Source: Salvator merianae (lineage: Eukaryota; Chordata; Lepidosauria; Squamata; Teiidae). From it: DNA of 64,000 nucleotides. The DNA lies in the NCBI GenBank assembly GCA_003586115.2, contig QVOM02000057.1, positions 2,543,041-2,607,040 of the forward strand. The letters are read 5' to 3'. Both the position numbers and the translations under genes were made by a program. Under the pieces are notes generated by a model. The model ran no database searches, was not told the origin of the DNA, and saw only the letters and a program-made list of their open reading frames with translations. This document shows, one piece after another, positions 1 through 11,037 of this stretch (position 1 is the first letter of the stretch; the number at the start of each line of letters is the position of its first letter).

Positions 1-410
1 CTGCTTAGAATAGCAAAACTATCACATTTGAAAGAGCATAAGAACATTAGAGGAGCCTTGCAGGATCAGGCCACAGCCCATCTGGTGCAGCATTCTGTTT
101 CACACAGTGGCCCACCAATTGCTTCTGGGCAAAACCTTCACCTGCTATTGACTCCCCACAAATGGTTTTACAGGCATCCTGCCTGTCTCTCCAACCTGGG
201 GGTGGTACCTAGGTATCCATTCTAGTAGCCATTGATACACTTGGCTTCTATGAATCTGTCCAGTCCTTTCTTAAAGCTATCTAGGCTGATTGCTGTCACC
301 ACCTCTTCCAGTAATCAATTCCATAGACTGATGGCCCTCTGGGTGAAAAAATACTTCTCCTTGTCAGTCCTAACTCTCACAGAAAAGCAGTGCTAGGTAT
401 TCCCCCAATA
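1..410 (-). mobile_element. L2/CR1-like LINE 3' end, fragment
   Basis: On the minus strand, 228-400 encodes the degraded end of a reverse-transcriptase ORF (a KYFFTQRAISLWN-like start and EEVVTAISLDSFKKGLDRF), with a frame lesion. The 3' UTR follows at about 28-228 (AAGAACATAAGAGGAGCC on the plus strand). Related fragments are at 16341-16500, 43951-44290 and 52280-52565. I infer the clade from the typical end of the ORF. Confidence 0.7.
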
Positions 411-2210
411 GGGACAACACTACAGAGGCTTAACTGTGCATTTGCCAAGAAGGGAAACACACGACACAGACCTGGGAGGGATTTTGCTTACTATATGAGG
501 GTATTTGAGGGCAATTGAGACAACTAATGTGGAAAGAGTGAGAAGGAAAGAAAGGGAACCAGGATCTAAACACACTTCACCCCAGGGAACTCTAAGACTA
601 TCAGGGACCACACAGGTGTCTCGCCCTCTGCCACACTGGAATCCTGGGAGAGAAGTCTCTGCTGCAAGGAGCCTCCAATTCAGTAAAGTAATTCACAGAG
701 GATGGAAGACCTATGCAAAAGGGGAAGAGCACTACTTTGCAAGTTGGCAGTTACACAGTTGCAGACTTTCCAAGCCCGTTACCTCAGATTGGGACAAAAC
801 AGAGTCCAAATTGTACAGCTGCCTTGGACTTGAAGCAGCAGTCAAACTGGCAAGCGACAGATGAGAAGTGGCAACTTTAAAAGTCTGGATGAGTACTTTT
901 TCCAAGAATGAAGTGCAGTAGAGTGACAGATGAATCCAAATGGCGGGCAGCGTGAACAAAAATAGTCCTGGTGATGGAAATCATGTTATGTGCTATCTGG
1001 AGGCTATCTTTATTCCTGATCTGGATGAAGAGGGGCTGACCTTAACCCTAGACTCAGTCCAGGGAAGGGAAACCACATGCAGGCAATACTTTCCTATGGA
1101 CAGGGAGAGAGTACGTTTTACATGTGGGGCAAGGGGAGCGTGCAAGGGACTGCTAATCCATGTGTTACAAAATAGTTCCTATGCTGCAGTGCCCTCCGCA
1201 ACCCTGGGCAGTGCAAATGGATTTTGGATGATTCTGTCCTAAAGGGACAAAAGGTGTGACTGACATTAGCAATAGAATGGTACAGAAGCAGTTAAAACAA
1301 TCAAGGCTGGTACATCTGTCCCACTTCANTCTGTCCTAAAGGGACAAAAGGTGTGACTGACATTAGCAATAGAATGGTACAGAAGCAGTTAAAACAATCA
1401 AGGCTGGTACATCTGTCCCACTTCAGGCAAATGAGTGCCCAGCGCATTCAAGATGGGTTTTCTGCAGATGTTTATGCATTACACAAATTACAGAAAGACT
1501 GGACCAGACTGAATTACATGTGTGACAGGTAGCACTTGACATATCTTTGGTTCCATTCAGAATTATACCAGTTCAAACCTGATTTTAAGTCTTGATTTTC
1601 TCTCCAGCAAGCCAGGTCTGTTAAAGATTAAGAGCTCATCCTGATTACCTTATGAAAATGTCATCTGCCTTTTCTGGCAGGAAACTGGGAGGGGAAAGAA
1701 TTGAGCCATAAGAATATTTCATAATCCCTGGATCCTTTTAAACTTCACCCTCTTTTTCAATATGGGTTCCAGTGTACCAAAATGCATTCTGTCTGGCACA
1801 GAAGGCTCAGGTCATGGCTGGTCTATCCCCAGTACTTTAAACATTTCATATCTACTGATCAGCTTCTTGGTCTTTCCAGCATATAGATATTCAGAGATCA
1901 TGTCTAATACAGTTCACAAGATATGTGTAACATCTGGCAGGAATAGGTCCAAATGCCAATAAAAAGGATCTTAAATTTTAATAATAAATAGAAATTCTTG
2001 TGTGCATCCCTATACATATATAGAAGATTGAAGGCTATGTCATCAACAAAGCTTTTTTGCGTAATGCCTTACATTTCCTTAAGAAGAGTAATAAATATTA
2101 TTTGTTATATTATACTTCATGTTTTTCTTATCCAGGGTGGGCTCTGCACAAAGAGGAGACCCTGCAACTTCAAGGCTTGAGCAAGCAAGAAATCCAGAGA
2201 CCATTCAGCT
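411..2210. other. Left intergenic stretch, no gene seen
   Basis: Apart from the 96-bp duplication I see no core box, splice structure or transposon terminus here. The open frames, including 119 codons at 505-864, have no recognisable domains and look like chance. Confidence 0.5.
1233..1425. repeat. Exact 96-bp duplication around a single N
   Basis: 1233-1328 and 1330-1425 are identical, and the only ambiguous base in the window (N at 1329) separates them. This is what an unmerged overlap between two contigs looks like, so it is probably an assembly artefact. Confidence 0.9.
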
Positions 2211-2234
2211 TTTTTTTCATTTTGCATTAGAGGA

Positions 2235-2240
2235 TTTATT
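2235..2240 (-). other. Poly(A) signal of CBP-1
   Basis: AATAAA on the minus strand, about 265 nt beyond the stop codon. A T-rich stretch follows downstream at 2210-2220. Confidence 0.7.
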
Positions 2241-2505
2241 TTAGGAAGAGAAGAGATACACAGCTTCAAGACTCAGGCAGCAAAAAACTAGAAATAGGAA
2301 CGATAAATAAAATTCCTTATCAGGAAAACAGCAGATCCAAACATTTGAAATTTCATGAGGAATCACAGTCACTGCCTTACAGGCGTCAGGATGTTACATT
2401 TTTCAAGAACTGATATGTGTAAATGCAGATGACTTCAATATCTTCATTTGGAGTGATTGGCTCTTCATGATTTCTCTTCGGTGGATCCCAGCTTAGCTGC
2501 TCATT

Positions 2506-2790
2506 TCACTGGCAAGACCTGCAGTCTCCCTGGAATCTGGACTGGGACCTCTGGGAATAAATGCTGGCCACACTGAGACCAGAAGATGCCCCCTGAGCAA
2601 TGGAGGTGTAGCCAACCTGCCCCTGGCATGGAAGCACATTTGGAACGCAAGGGTTGCACTGCTCAATGCAGAGGGGCTGATCTGGACAGTAGAGAGCTGG
2701 ACCAGGGATGCTGACAACAAAAGGTGGTGGCTGAATGGTCACCGTGGAAGGAGGGCACTGGCCGTAGCATGGATTGCATCCGAAAGACAT
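2506..2790 (-). CDS. Corneous beta-protein (beta-keratin) CBP-1, Cys-rich, 94 aa
   Basis: Small structural protein of cornified epidermis, inferred from the family. The 94-residue product starts MSFGCNPC and carries the CBP core box at residues 13-47 (PPSTVTIQPPPF, then IPGPALYCPDQP), continuing into CIEQCNPC. Ten cysteines lie at 5, 8, 12, 35, 41, 45, 48, 55, 90 and 93, so both ends can form disulphides. The tail is Ser-rich and closes with a CRSCQ motif. The coding sequence has no internal intron. A splice acceptor (TTTTAG) at 2815-2816 sits 24 nt upstream of the ATG, and the non-coding exon 1 lies near 3956-4010. The ATG is preceded by CCAAG, as in sister genes. A poly(A) signal is at 2235-2240. 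It is head-to-head with CBP-2, whose tail is similar. Family assignment is secure; the tissue (scale, claw or seta) cannot be read from the sequence. Confidence 0.93.
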   Translation of the reverse strand: MSFGCNPCYGQCPPSTVTIQPPPFVVSIPGPALYCPDQPLCIEQCNPCVPNVLPCQGQVGYTSIAQGASSGLSVASIYSQRSQSRFQGDCRSCQ

Positions 2791-3016
2791 CTTGGCTGAA
2801 TTGGTTGTGAAGATCTAAAAGTGGGGAAGGAAGGTTGGAGAGAGGGTGTTACTTGTAAGCATCTAGAATATCTGACAGTCTCTGTAGTTCAAATTTTTGG
2901 AGATCATCTGAGACAAATCACAATACTATAGTAAAACTATGGAAATACAGGTAAGTGTAGCAGACAAGAACCAAACTATAGACTGCCCAGCACACTGACA
3001 ACATTAATAATTAGGG

Positions 3017-3068
3017 AATATAATATAATATAATATAATATAATATAATATAATATAATATAATATAA
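3017..3068. repeat. (ATAAT)n microsatellite in the CBP-1 intron
   Basis: About ten uninterrupted TAATA pentamers. Confidence 0.95.
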
Positions 3069-3291
3069 ACAAATGACTTCTGAGGCCAGCCATCTGTTCA
3101 CTGTGACAGGCCATATATCCATAGGAAGTGCTGACCGGTTAGATGTGTTTGCCCAGGGAAGACCTGACTGAAGCAACTGGTCTTCAATAGGTGCCTAAGT
3201 TACGTCATGTCCTGGAACGCGATGTAATCTAGGCATTCCTGTTGGCAGGTGCCATCACAAAGAATGCTCTGTTGTTGCTAGTAGAGATATG

Positions 3292-3440
3292 TACATAACT
3301 GAAAGCGCTCTTTCAATCAAACCGAATCACGTTGAGTTTGGTTCGATATAGATCCAGATTGAATTTGAGTATGAATTAAACCAGTCACTTCTGAACAGGG
3401 ATTGGTTCAGTTTCATTCAAACAAAATTTACACATCGCTA
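3292..3440. mobile_element. hAT-type MITE in the CBP-1 intron
   Basis: It starts TAGAGATATGTACATAAC and ends TTTACACATCGCTA (inverted ends). The flanks GTTGCTAG and GTGGTTAG look like a decayed 8-bp target duplication. The interior is rich in GGTTCAATC-type words, like the other family members listed below. Confidence 0.72.
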
Positions 3441-3955
3441 GTGGTTAGCTCTAGGAGAATTTGAGTTGCTTGCAGCAAGACTTCCTTGGATGATCTTAGT
3501 GATCTTATACATTGATGGAGGATAAGATAAGCCTTTAAGTATTCTAGACCCAAACTGTTTCACTCCCCAAGCACTAGACGATAACTAAAATCTAGCCTAC
3601 GTTACTTTTTAACTTTATTTAAAAAGAACTTAAGCGATTGGTGGTATAGGCATCACCAATATCCTTAGATGTTTCCAAATCCATGTAACCGCTTAAAAGA
3701 TAGTAGTTAATACATAACATGGAAAATACATAGGAAGATTTTTCTGAGAAAAATGAAACAGAATAAATCAGCCTTCTTCTCCATTGGAAGGATTTTGAAG
3801 AAAGAAAGAGCGAGAAGACTTTTTTGTTGCTGTTTCCTGAAGTAATAAAACTTGGTGCTTTTTTAAAATAATCAACATCATGCAAGGTAAAGGAAAGGAA
3901 CTTAAGAATTCCAAAACTCTTTAGGAGTATTAAAATTCAAGTCAGCTATACTTAC

Positions 3956-4042
3956 CAGGATCTTTAGGAAAGGAAGGCAAGTAGAGCTTCTCAAGGCTGG
4001 GAGAATCTGTTGAATCTGCTCTGTCTCCTCACAGCTTTTATA
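3956..4042 (-). promoter_or_regulatory. CBP-1 TATA box and non-coding exon 1
   Basis: On the minus strand TATAAAA is at 4036-4042. The expected start of transcription is near 4010. Exon 1 ends at 3956 with the donor GTAAG (GT at 3954-3955), so the 5' UTR intron is 2815-3955. The exon sequence (GACAGAGCAGATTCAACAG) is nearly identical to exon 1 of CBP-2 and close to that of CBP-3. The transcription start is inferred from TATA spacing. Confidence 0.82.
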
Positions 4043-4230
4043 CTATTCCTGAGATGATGATGCACCGTGTTTCAGAGAATTTGAACTGAGTCCTAACAAT
4101 CTGGTTCCTCATATAACACCCAACTACTGAAGATTCAAGGAGTGAGTTAATTCTTCATCATAAATCTCCCTCATTGTTGATGCTTCACCCTATAGGTGAG
4201 GCCCTCCTTCCTATGGTATTTGTAATATGC
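4043..4230 (-). promoter_or_regulatory. Conserved proximal promoter of CBP-1
   Basis: About 180 bp upstream of the TATA box aligns with the corresponding region of CBP-3 (11563-11750), for example around the plus-strand words GTTGATGCTTCACCCTATAGGT and GCTGATGTTTTACCCTGTAGG. Conservation amid unrelated flanks suggests either a recent duplication that included the promoter or selection on binding sites. Individual factor sites cannot be assigned by eye. Confidence 0.6.
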
Positions 4231-4563
4231 TGAGGTATTCAAAGATAGTTTGGGCTATCAGTTTCTTAAGATGTTGTGGCATATGACATGCCACCCACCC
4301 AAAATCAAAAAGCTTTTCATGATTCTTCCTGGGCACCTGAGGAGGTATCATGGGAAAACCAAGAAAAAACAGTTTGCTTATTATATAGAAGAGCCCATCC
4401 TTTGTCAACTGAGACACGAGATAAAAAGACTTCACAAATATTGAAAGTGGTGGTTTGGAAGGAAATGTGGATTGTTCACTGCTTTGATACGGTCAAAAGA
4501 CTAATCAATAAATTGACATTGCATTATTCACTGGGATTTGGGTGCACTATCAGTTGAAAATTA

Positions 4564-4646
4564 GCACCCCATCTTGGAGAGCACCAAACCACACTAGGAT
4601 CCATAGCTGATTAAACCGTGGTTTGATGCTATCCAAGATGAGGTGC
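4564..4646. repeat. 29-bp inverted repeat
   Basis: Arms 4564-4592 and 4618-4646 pair with 3 mismatches in 29 around a 25-nt loop. No target duplication or longer terminal repeat is evident. Confidence 0.75.
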
Positions 4647-4649
4647 CAG

Positions 4650-6880
4650 TTATCAATGCACAAAGTTTGGCTCTTATTCAACCTAAGCATTCATGGCCTC
4701 AGCTGTTCAGTTCAAGGTGAACATCACAAACACCAATGTTTAACTGAACCAAAGCAAGATCCCATTCGGCATCTGGTTCTGGAATTACTTATTACTATTT
4801 AAGGATCTGGTGTGTTCACTGTGAAAGCCTTGACAGACAGTAGGTTAGCCCTACCATGATTGAAAGTACCCTGGTTGATAAGTTCCAACTTCCCATTGTT
4901 GAAATGCCTGAACCAGTCATGTTTGTAACCTTTCATGGCACAGGAAGCCAAAAAACACTTGTAGAACCATTGCACTCAAAGCCAGAGTTACCTACGCCGT
5001 GGTATAACTCCTAGAAGTCTGCCCCTCTTCTTACCTGGAGATTCTTGGCACTGGCTGCCTCAAAAACTATGAACTGAGAATCATTGGGAGCAAGTACATC
5101 ATCAGTTTTTATGCTGATAAAAGTTCCTTCTCTCAGGGGCATAATTCCCAATATGCAAAGCATCAGATATTGCTGATGCAGAATTCCGCAGTCTCCTTAC
5201 TATTGGACATGCTGACTGAGAGAAGAAGATGGATTTGAAGAAGACCTGAAACCAACTTTCCCTTTCTTCCCTACCCTTGCCAGCCTTGCAGGTGTGACAA
5301 CGGCTATTGCCTCTACAAAACTATAATTAAGGAGCGACAACAAATTTGCAAGGCTCAGGTAGTGCTATAATTATTTTCAAGCATTCCTTCATAGCCATTA
5401 CTTAACTGTCCAGTCAGGAAGTAATGTTATACCTCAAGGGTTCATTTCCTTCCTGGACGTCCTTCTTGCAAACCGGGTGAATTCAAACTAGGCCAGGAAC
5501 ATCCCATTGTGATTTGTTGAGTCATTTCTGCCAACTGGCAGATTCACGTGTATAATTTGTTTCCCTCTTTGGTGGGGAAGGGGAGGTGGAGACAGCCACA
5601 TTTCTCATCACTATTAGTGTACTATTTGTAATCCTTGGCCACGGTCCCTGAGACTGTTTGAGACCCACCAATAAGAGATTAGACAGACCCAGTTAACTTT
5701 CTGAAGAACTATGAACCAAATGAAGAATATTTCATTAGTTATTCTTTTTTTATGGAAGCCACCAAAGGATGAAGTACCTTCGTTGCAGTATTCCTACTGC
5801 AGCTTGCAAAAGGATCTCTTCAGAGCCACTGTCTTCAGGCCAAGCCAAGTTCAGCATCAGTTCAGTCTATTATGGGGGTTGAATGTGAACCCCAATGCAC
5901 AGGCACAGCAGCCTCTGAGAATTTGCTGCCCTGTTCCTCATGTGCTGATACTAAGATCACTTCACCAGAAACTGAGAACACCACCAACTCCACAAAGATT
6001 CACCAATGGGGTCAGTTGAAAGCCCTTTGTCATATGCTGGAGATATGGCCTCCACTGAATATATGAGAAAACTGTTGAAACCATTCATTCTGGTGGGGTA
6101 TGACTCTTCGTCAGCTTATATACATTCCTAGAGTTACGATTTCCCTATCAAACACAACAGATCCCCTTCCCAACTATAGGCTTGTAAGTTCACCTAGATT
6201 GCTGAGTGGCTAGATAGGAGTCCAAATGCACAGGATATGGCCAGATACCGGTCGAGAACAAATTAATTCTAATGATTTGTTCCCTTTGAAATTAATTTGC
6301 ATGTCTGTTTTTAATTGTACTTTGTTGCTTAAGACACGAATAAATAAATGTCTTCGTTTTAAAATCAAAACCTTTACCACAGAATAATTTGCAAATCTTG
6401 TGTGAAGTCTGGAATTCCCTTGTCCTTAAGCTGGTTAAGGCACCTTCTTTGGCTCCCAAATCAGATCCTCTTAGCTAGGCCAACCTATTGAAGGTCAGGG
6501 CTTTTTCAATGGAAAATTGGCATTCATTATTTTCATGTAAGTGTGAGATCAAATACAAATTGTTTGATCCAGCAGTTCACTATTGAGCTGAACAACAGTG
6601 GATTCATTTTGACAGTAAACCAAACTTATGGTTTCCATTTCTATGCATCTCTAGTTGCCAGTTATGGTACAAGATTTGGTTACCAGTCCATTCATGATGC
6701 AGGAAAGATGCAGTTTCATCTATGGCCTCAAAACCAGAACAGCAACACTTTTGAAATGCTTGACTGATTGCAGATTGCATCGGATGGAGATCCACCCCAT
6801 GGGTGAAGCACCAGAAATGAGGAAGAAGAGTCATGAAACGTGAAATCACTCCTCAGGTGTTGCACAGTGAAAAGCCTGGT
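4650..6880. other. Spacer between divergent CBP-1 and CBP-2
   Basis: No gene recognised. The 2.9 kb between the two TATA boxes (4042-6936) could hold shared enhancers. A LINE- or SINE-like tail with AATAAATAAATG lies near 6340. The open frames found here have no family features. Confidence 0.5.
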
Positions 6881-6935
6881 TAGCAAACTAATTATAATCT
6901 TATGAAAATAAAATGCATCATCTTCTCAGGAACCA
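6880..6935 (+). promoter_or_regulatory. Conserved proximal promoter of CBP-2
   Basis: The block GTTAGCAAACTAATTATAAT followed by CTTATGAAAAT matches the same position in CBP-3 (GTTAGCAAATTAATTAGAAT, then CTTATGAAAAT). The segment next to TATA (GCATCATCTTCTCAGGAA) matches CBP-1 (GCATCATCATCTCAGGAA). The promoter thus shares blocks with both neighbours. Confidence 0.65.
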
Positions 6936-7013
6936 TATAAAAGCCTGGAGAAGACAGAGCAGATTCAACAGTCTCTGCCCGCTTTGAGTTCTTCTGTTTC
7001 ATGTGAGGTCGTG
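6936..7013 (+). promoter_or_regulatory. CBP-2 TATA box and non-coding exon 1
   Basis: TATAAAA is at 6936-6942, with expected initiation near 6966. The exon carries AGACAGAGCAGATTCAACAG, as in CBP-1, and ends at 7013 before the donor GTAAGT (GT at 7014-7015). The intron is 7014-7887. Confidence 0.82.
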
Positions 7014-7910
7014 GTAAGTGCCGTTTGATTGTGTTTTAATTTGGAGAAGAAGCTATGTAGCATCTTGAGCTTTCAATCTTCAGGGCTGTTTAAATTTGGT
7101 TTTTTTCTTTGTTTGTTTTGTGCACATCAACTGTTCAAATGTACTCTCTGCCATCACAGTACCCTCTTTTATGGTTCTAGGTATAGAGCAGAAACATTAT
7201 AATAATAATTATTATTATTAATTTGTGTTCTGTGCCTTTCAAACTGAAGAGTTTCCTACTACTTGATTTGGCTGTGTTAATTTTTCTTAATCTATGGAGA
7301 GGGGAAATTATGAATTATAATGTTGATGATCATCACAGCTCCAGTTAGAAACACTTGCGACAGTTTCCAGTGATATTTGTCTACCATAAAATGAAAGGTA
7401 GACAATAAATGTCACTTACTGATTATTTAAACCTGGGCAGGTTGTATTCCCTTCCCAGCTACAGGGTTGAAGATCATGAATAGTTATTTAAACAGTTACG
7501 AATATCTGATATAGATAGACTAGTTGCTGTGCAATCTGCTGCTTAGTTCCATGTGTCTGTTGAAATTCCCAAATTCTGGGTGATTTGGTGGTGCCATCTG
7601 CCACCCCCTTGGCTGTCAGGGTTGATTTGGCTGATTTGGCCGGCTACACAGGTATCTTCCTGCTTACTGCTTATTGTACGTCTCTCATGAAGTTGCCTGC
7701 TCAGTTGAAGAGGACAACCAGATGGAAACAGGGCACCATTCTTCAGTCAAGGTTACAGCACAAATGTTCTGTCTGGAGAGATCCTCCAAAGGCACAACTG
7801 CAAAACAGGACAAAAGCTGAGAGCTAAATATTCCTGCCTTTGAAAAAAGTATGACCTCTCTGTTCTAATCTTCTCCCTTGCCTTTAGATCCACACAACTG
7901 ACCAAACAAG

Positions 7911-8205
7911 ATGTCTTCTGGATGGGAGCAGTGTTATTCCCAGTGCCCTCCCACCACTGTGACCATTCAGCCACCACCTTTTGTGCTGAACATCCCCGGT
8001 CCTGCTCTTCACTGCCCCGACCAGCCACTCTGCATTGGAGCAATGCAACCCTTGTGTTCCAAACATGATTCCGTACCATCAAGGCATAAGCCGTGGTGGA
8101 TACAGTTCCATCTCTCAGGGCATGTCTACTGGCTTCAGCGGCACAAGCACTTATTCCCAGAAGTCCAGGTCTAGATTCCAAGGGCAATGTGGTTCCTGCC
8201 AGTAA
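7911..8205 (+). pseudogene. Corneous beta-protein CBP-2 broken by a 1-bp insertion
   Basis: The frame opens at ATG 7911 (MSSGWEQCYSQCPP) and runs through a typical core box (VTIQPPPFVLNIPGPALHCP, then DQPLCI). It then shifts at about 8036-8040, where TGCATTGGAGCAATG stands in place of the family's TGCATTGAGCAATG (one extra G). As written, translation enters another frame and stops at 8174, giving 87 residues with a tail unlike any CBP. In the +1 frame after the extra G the family sequence resumes at once (EQCNPCVP) and continues with no other break to a Cys-rich GSCQ end and TAA at 8203-8205, matching the CBP-1 tail. Promoter, exon 1, donor, acceptor (AG at 7886-7887) and poly(A) signals all look intact. 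It is either a very young pseudogene or a one-base assembly error in a functional gene. Confidence 0.85.
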
Positions 8206-8330
8206 TGCCAAGCTGCAAAATCACCACCCACAGAATGCAGATGATGAAGAGAGGATGAAGAGTCAATGATCTGAAACCAAGATAATAATTCTGCCATATT
8301 AGTAGTTGTCCGTTCTAGAAAGTTATGTCC

Positions 8331-8340
8331 AATAAATAAA
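8331..8340 (+). other. Poly(A) signals of CBP-2
   Basis: Overlapping AATAAATAAA, about 125 nt after the CBP-2 stop codon. Confidence 0.75.
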
Positions 8341-9394
8341 ATCCTTACATTAAAAGACAGTGGATTTGAAAGCTCGATCTTTCGAAGAATAGTTTTGACA
8401 TCTGAAGAGAAAGCCTTTTAGCTCTTTTGGAAGATGCTATACATTGGTGAAGACCTGGGGACATGTTCTACTGTCCCTTGATGGATTCTGTTTTCCATCA
8501 CATTTGACTTGCCTAAGCACTGAATGTGCTACTGAATGAATTTGTTGCTCTTTTTGGAGAAGAGGAGTAAAAGATGGTTGGGAAAGCGAAACACCTCCCC
8601 AAAACCACTCTGATTCTTCTTTCTAATATACCACCTCCAGATAGTGTGGGAGGCTGTCATCTAAAATGTAAAACTGGAGTTTGTGATCAATATTCTCACT
8701 CTCCAATGCCTGAACACACACATATTCCAGCCATTTCAGATTCCTTAGTTTACCAGTGTCAGTTCTGATGTTTTTCCTGTACAACCATACTTCATATCTG
8801 TAGAATGTTCTATTCCTCTTGTCTTTCCAAATAAAGTCTTTACTGCATCAAAAATTAACTGTCACATGTTGTTCAGTTTTTACCTTTCATATTCAGGATG
8901 CTCTTCAGGTGATGGGAGGGCTTCCAGATATTCTGTATATTTAAATATCTTCTAGCGTCTCATAGTTAATTTGAAATATCCTGAAATATTCAGCTTGGAG
9001 GACCAGTGTGTATGTGAGAGGGAGAAACCGAAAAGTGTAGATATTATGGAGATATAGAGATGGGGTTGTACACCGTAAGTGGTATCAAGGAAGTTCTGGA
9101 TCAGACAAAAAATCCATTTAGTCTATTAAAATTATAACTTTCCATATTGTTGTCCTTGTCAGCCGAGCTTGTTTGGCCTTTTTTTCTTCCTTGCAACAGC
9201 TGTCTGGTCCATAAAGAAGTACCTCAGAGCTGGTCTGAAAGCCAACTGGTGCAAGTTTAAGACAGGTGATTGCTTAGTTATATCAACATCAAACCAATAT
9301 CTCCTGCCCAAATGGGAGAGAAGTATATCCTTTTCCTGCAGACACAGCCCAGGAGGACAGAGACCTTTTCTGGCCTTGTTTGAGAACTGCTCAA

Positions 9395-9663
9395 ATTGAA
9401 CAAGAGTGCTCAAAAAGTTCAAGTTCAGACCAAACACCCTGTCTGAACACAGAATTTGAATTTGGACTGAACAAAGGTGCGTTCTAATGAACCCAGAGAA
9501 AGCACCCTGTTTGATTGAGGTTCAAAGGTGTTCGAAGGTGTTCAAACTGAACCAAACCAAACACTCTGCCATTCGAAGAAAAAAAGATCAAATCTGAACC
9601 AAAACAGCCCCTGTTTGATTTGATTCAAACCAAACATACACACACAAATTGTTCACATTTCTA
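9395..9663. mobile_element. hAT-type MITE fragment
   Basis: Rich in TTCAAACTGAACC and GTTTGATTTGATTC words and ends CACATTTCTA, the family's right terminus. The left end is not clear. Confidence 0.6.
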
Positions 9664-9900
9664 CTCTAGTGATCTAATTTACTTCCTTCCTTTTGGAATA
9701 AGTCAGGTCTCCTGAAGTTCTCTATCTCTGGATCTGCATGAAGGCTGGAGCCTGCTGTTTTAAGGTTGAAGTACTTGCAAGCCTGCACCCTAGCCCTTAG
9801 AGTGACAAGAATGCTGTCTGCACACACCTGCTGCTCGGGCTATGCAAACATCGCAGCTGGGGAACTTTCGTTCCCTGGCCTCAGTGTTTTCAGCTGCAGC

Positions 9901-9941
9901 TGTTTTCTGGAACACAAGAAGTACTCATGTTCCAGAAAACA
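9901..9941. repeat. Perfect 14-bp-arm hairpin
   Basis: TGTTTTCTGGAACA at 9901-9914 pairs exactly with 9928-9941 around 13 nt. It lies in a stretch (9840-9960) that also contains the small palindrome GGGGAACTTTCGTTCCC, seen in similar form near 59598, so it is probably part of a MITE family. Confidence 0.7.
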
Positions 9942-10397
9942 GGACAAGGATATTCTTAATGAATAATGTGTACCAGGCAAGTCTGCACATAACAATGGTG
10001 GGCAGCATGGTGGAAAAGTAGGAGAAGGTGCTGCTATAAAGCTTTCTCTCACTGTACCATTAAAAGTATCTCATGGTGGGATGCTTGTTTCATAAGTGGA
10101 GGTTGGGTAGATCCCACACTCTCTAGGTTTCGCCACATGCTGGCTAAGACCAATGATTCTCCTGGGTCTACTTTGGGAACAACAGACATGATCGCTGCAT
10201 TCCCAGTATAGTTCTAATTAGTCCCTGGATAACCCATAATCATTCCCCTTCCCTGGACATCTGAGCCCATCCCACAAGGGAAAATCCACCGCCACCCCAA
10301 TTCACAGGTGACCCCCAGCAGTTTCGAAACAAACAATAACTTAAGGACACCATATTAAACAGAAGGAAGACAAGGGATGTTCTGATGCTGTAAAGGC

Positions 10398-10403
10398 TTT
10401 ATT
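10398..10403 (-). other. Poly(A) signal of CBP-3
   Basis: AATAAA on the minus strand, about 370 nt beyond the stop codon. Confidence 0.6.
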
Positions 10404-10770
10404 TTGAAGGAGAAGATGGACAGAAGATGGACAGATTTGAAGTTTCCATGGGTAGAGAAGAAGAAAGTCAGTCTCTAAATAACATATACCTTTCCTAACA
10501 AGATAGTCAAGCCTCTTTTTATGAGATTTCCCATGGTGGTGAGCGAAGCTTGCTGGTACAGGCTATAAGCAGGAAAAGAACATGAACGTACAGCAATGGT
10601 CTCAGGGAGCAAGGAAACCCAACCAGTGCCTTAAGTGAGCACTGAAGGCGCACACTGAACACGGGTATCTAGAATTAAAGTCCACAGATGCAATGGCCCT
10701 TAAGAGCTTGATTCCAAATGATCAGTGCCTCTTCATCCTTGTTCCACAGAGAACGGCTCCAAAATCAGCA

Positions 10771-11037
10771 TCACAGGCACGAGCTGCAACCCTGGTGCTT
10801 TTGGTGGGGTTTGTGAGAGTACAGCCCCGTGGCCGAAGGGAGGCCTCGAGAGTGTGCCCGGCTGGAGCTGTCATGCAGTGGGACCATTCGAACACAAGGG
10901 TTGTGCTGCTCAATGCACAGGGGCTGGTCAGGACAGTGGATGGCTGGTCCTGGCAGGCTCAGAACAAAAGCAGGTGGCTGGATTTTCACAGTGGTGGCTG
11001 GGCAGGTGAAGTAGCACTCGTTCAATGCAGAAGACAT
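10771..11037 (-). CDS. Corneous beta-protein CBP-3, divergent, 88 aa
   Basis: Intact 88-residue frame starting MSSALNECYFTC. The core box is recognisable but unusually changed: ATTVKIQPPAF replaces the usual STVTIQPPPF, and LSLPGPAIHCPDQPLCIEQ follows. Cysteines are at 8, 12, 35, 41, 48, 84 and 87. The tail is shorter than in CBP-1, basic and His-rich (HKPHQKHQG), and ends CSSCL. The acceptor (CTTCCAG; AG at 11062-11063) lies 24 nt before the ATG, and the leader CCATCCCACAAAGATG is shared exactly with CBP-8. A poly(A) signal is at 10398-10403. It is tail-to-tail with CBP-2 and head-to-head, over a 13.6-kb gap, with CBP-4. It could be a functional specialised gene or one under relaxed constraint; the frame has no stop or shift. 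Confidence 0.88.
   Translation of the reverse strand: MSSALNECYFTCPATTVKIQPPAFVLSLPGPAIHCPDQPLCIEQHNPCVRMVPLHDSSSRAHSRGLPSATGLYSHKPHQKHQGCSSCL

Larger units (their letters stand above)
8345..10390. other. Spacer between convergent CBP-2 and CBP-3
   Basis: Holds the MITE fragment and hairpin listed separately. An AATAAA near 8830 may belong to a longer CBP-2 transcript or to a repeat. No other gene seen. Confidence 0.5.

Noticed and set aside
7753..8211. 152-codon minus-strand open frame over CBP-2
   Set aside because: It is the antisense of the CBP coding exon, with no domain of its own.
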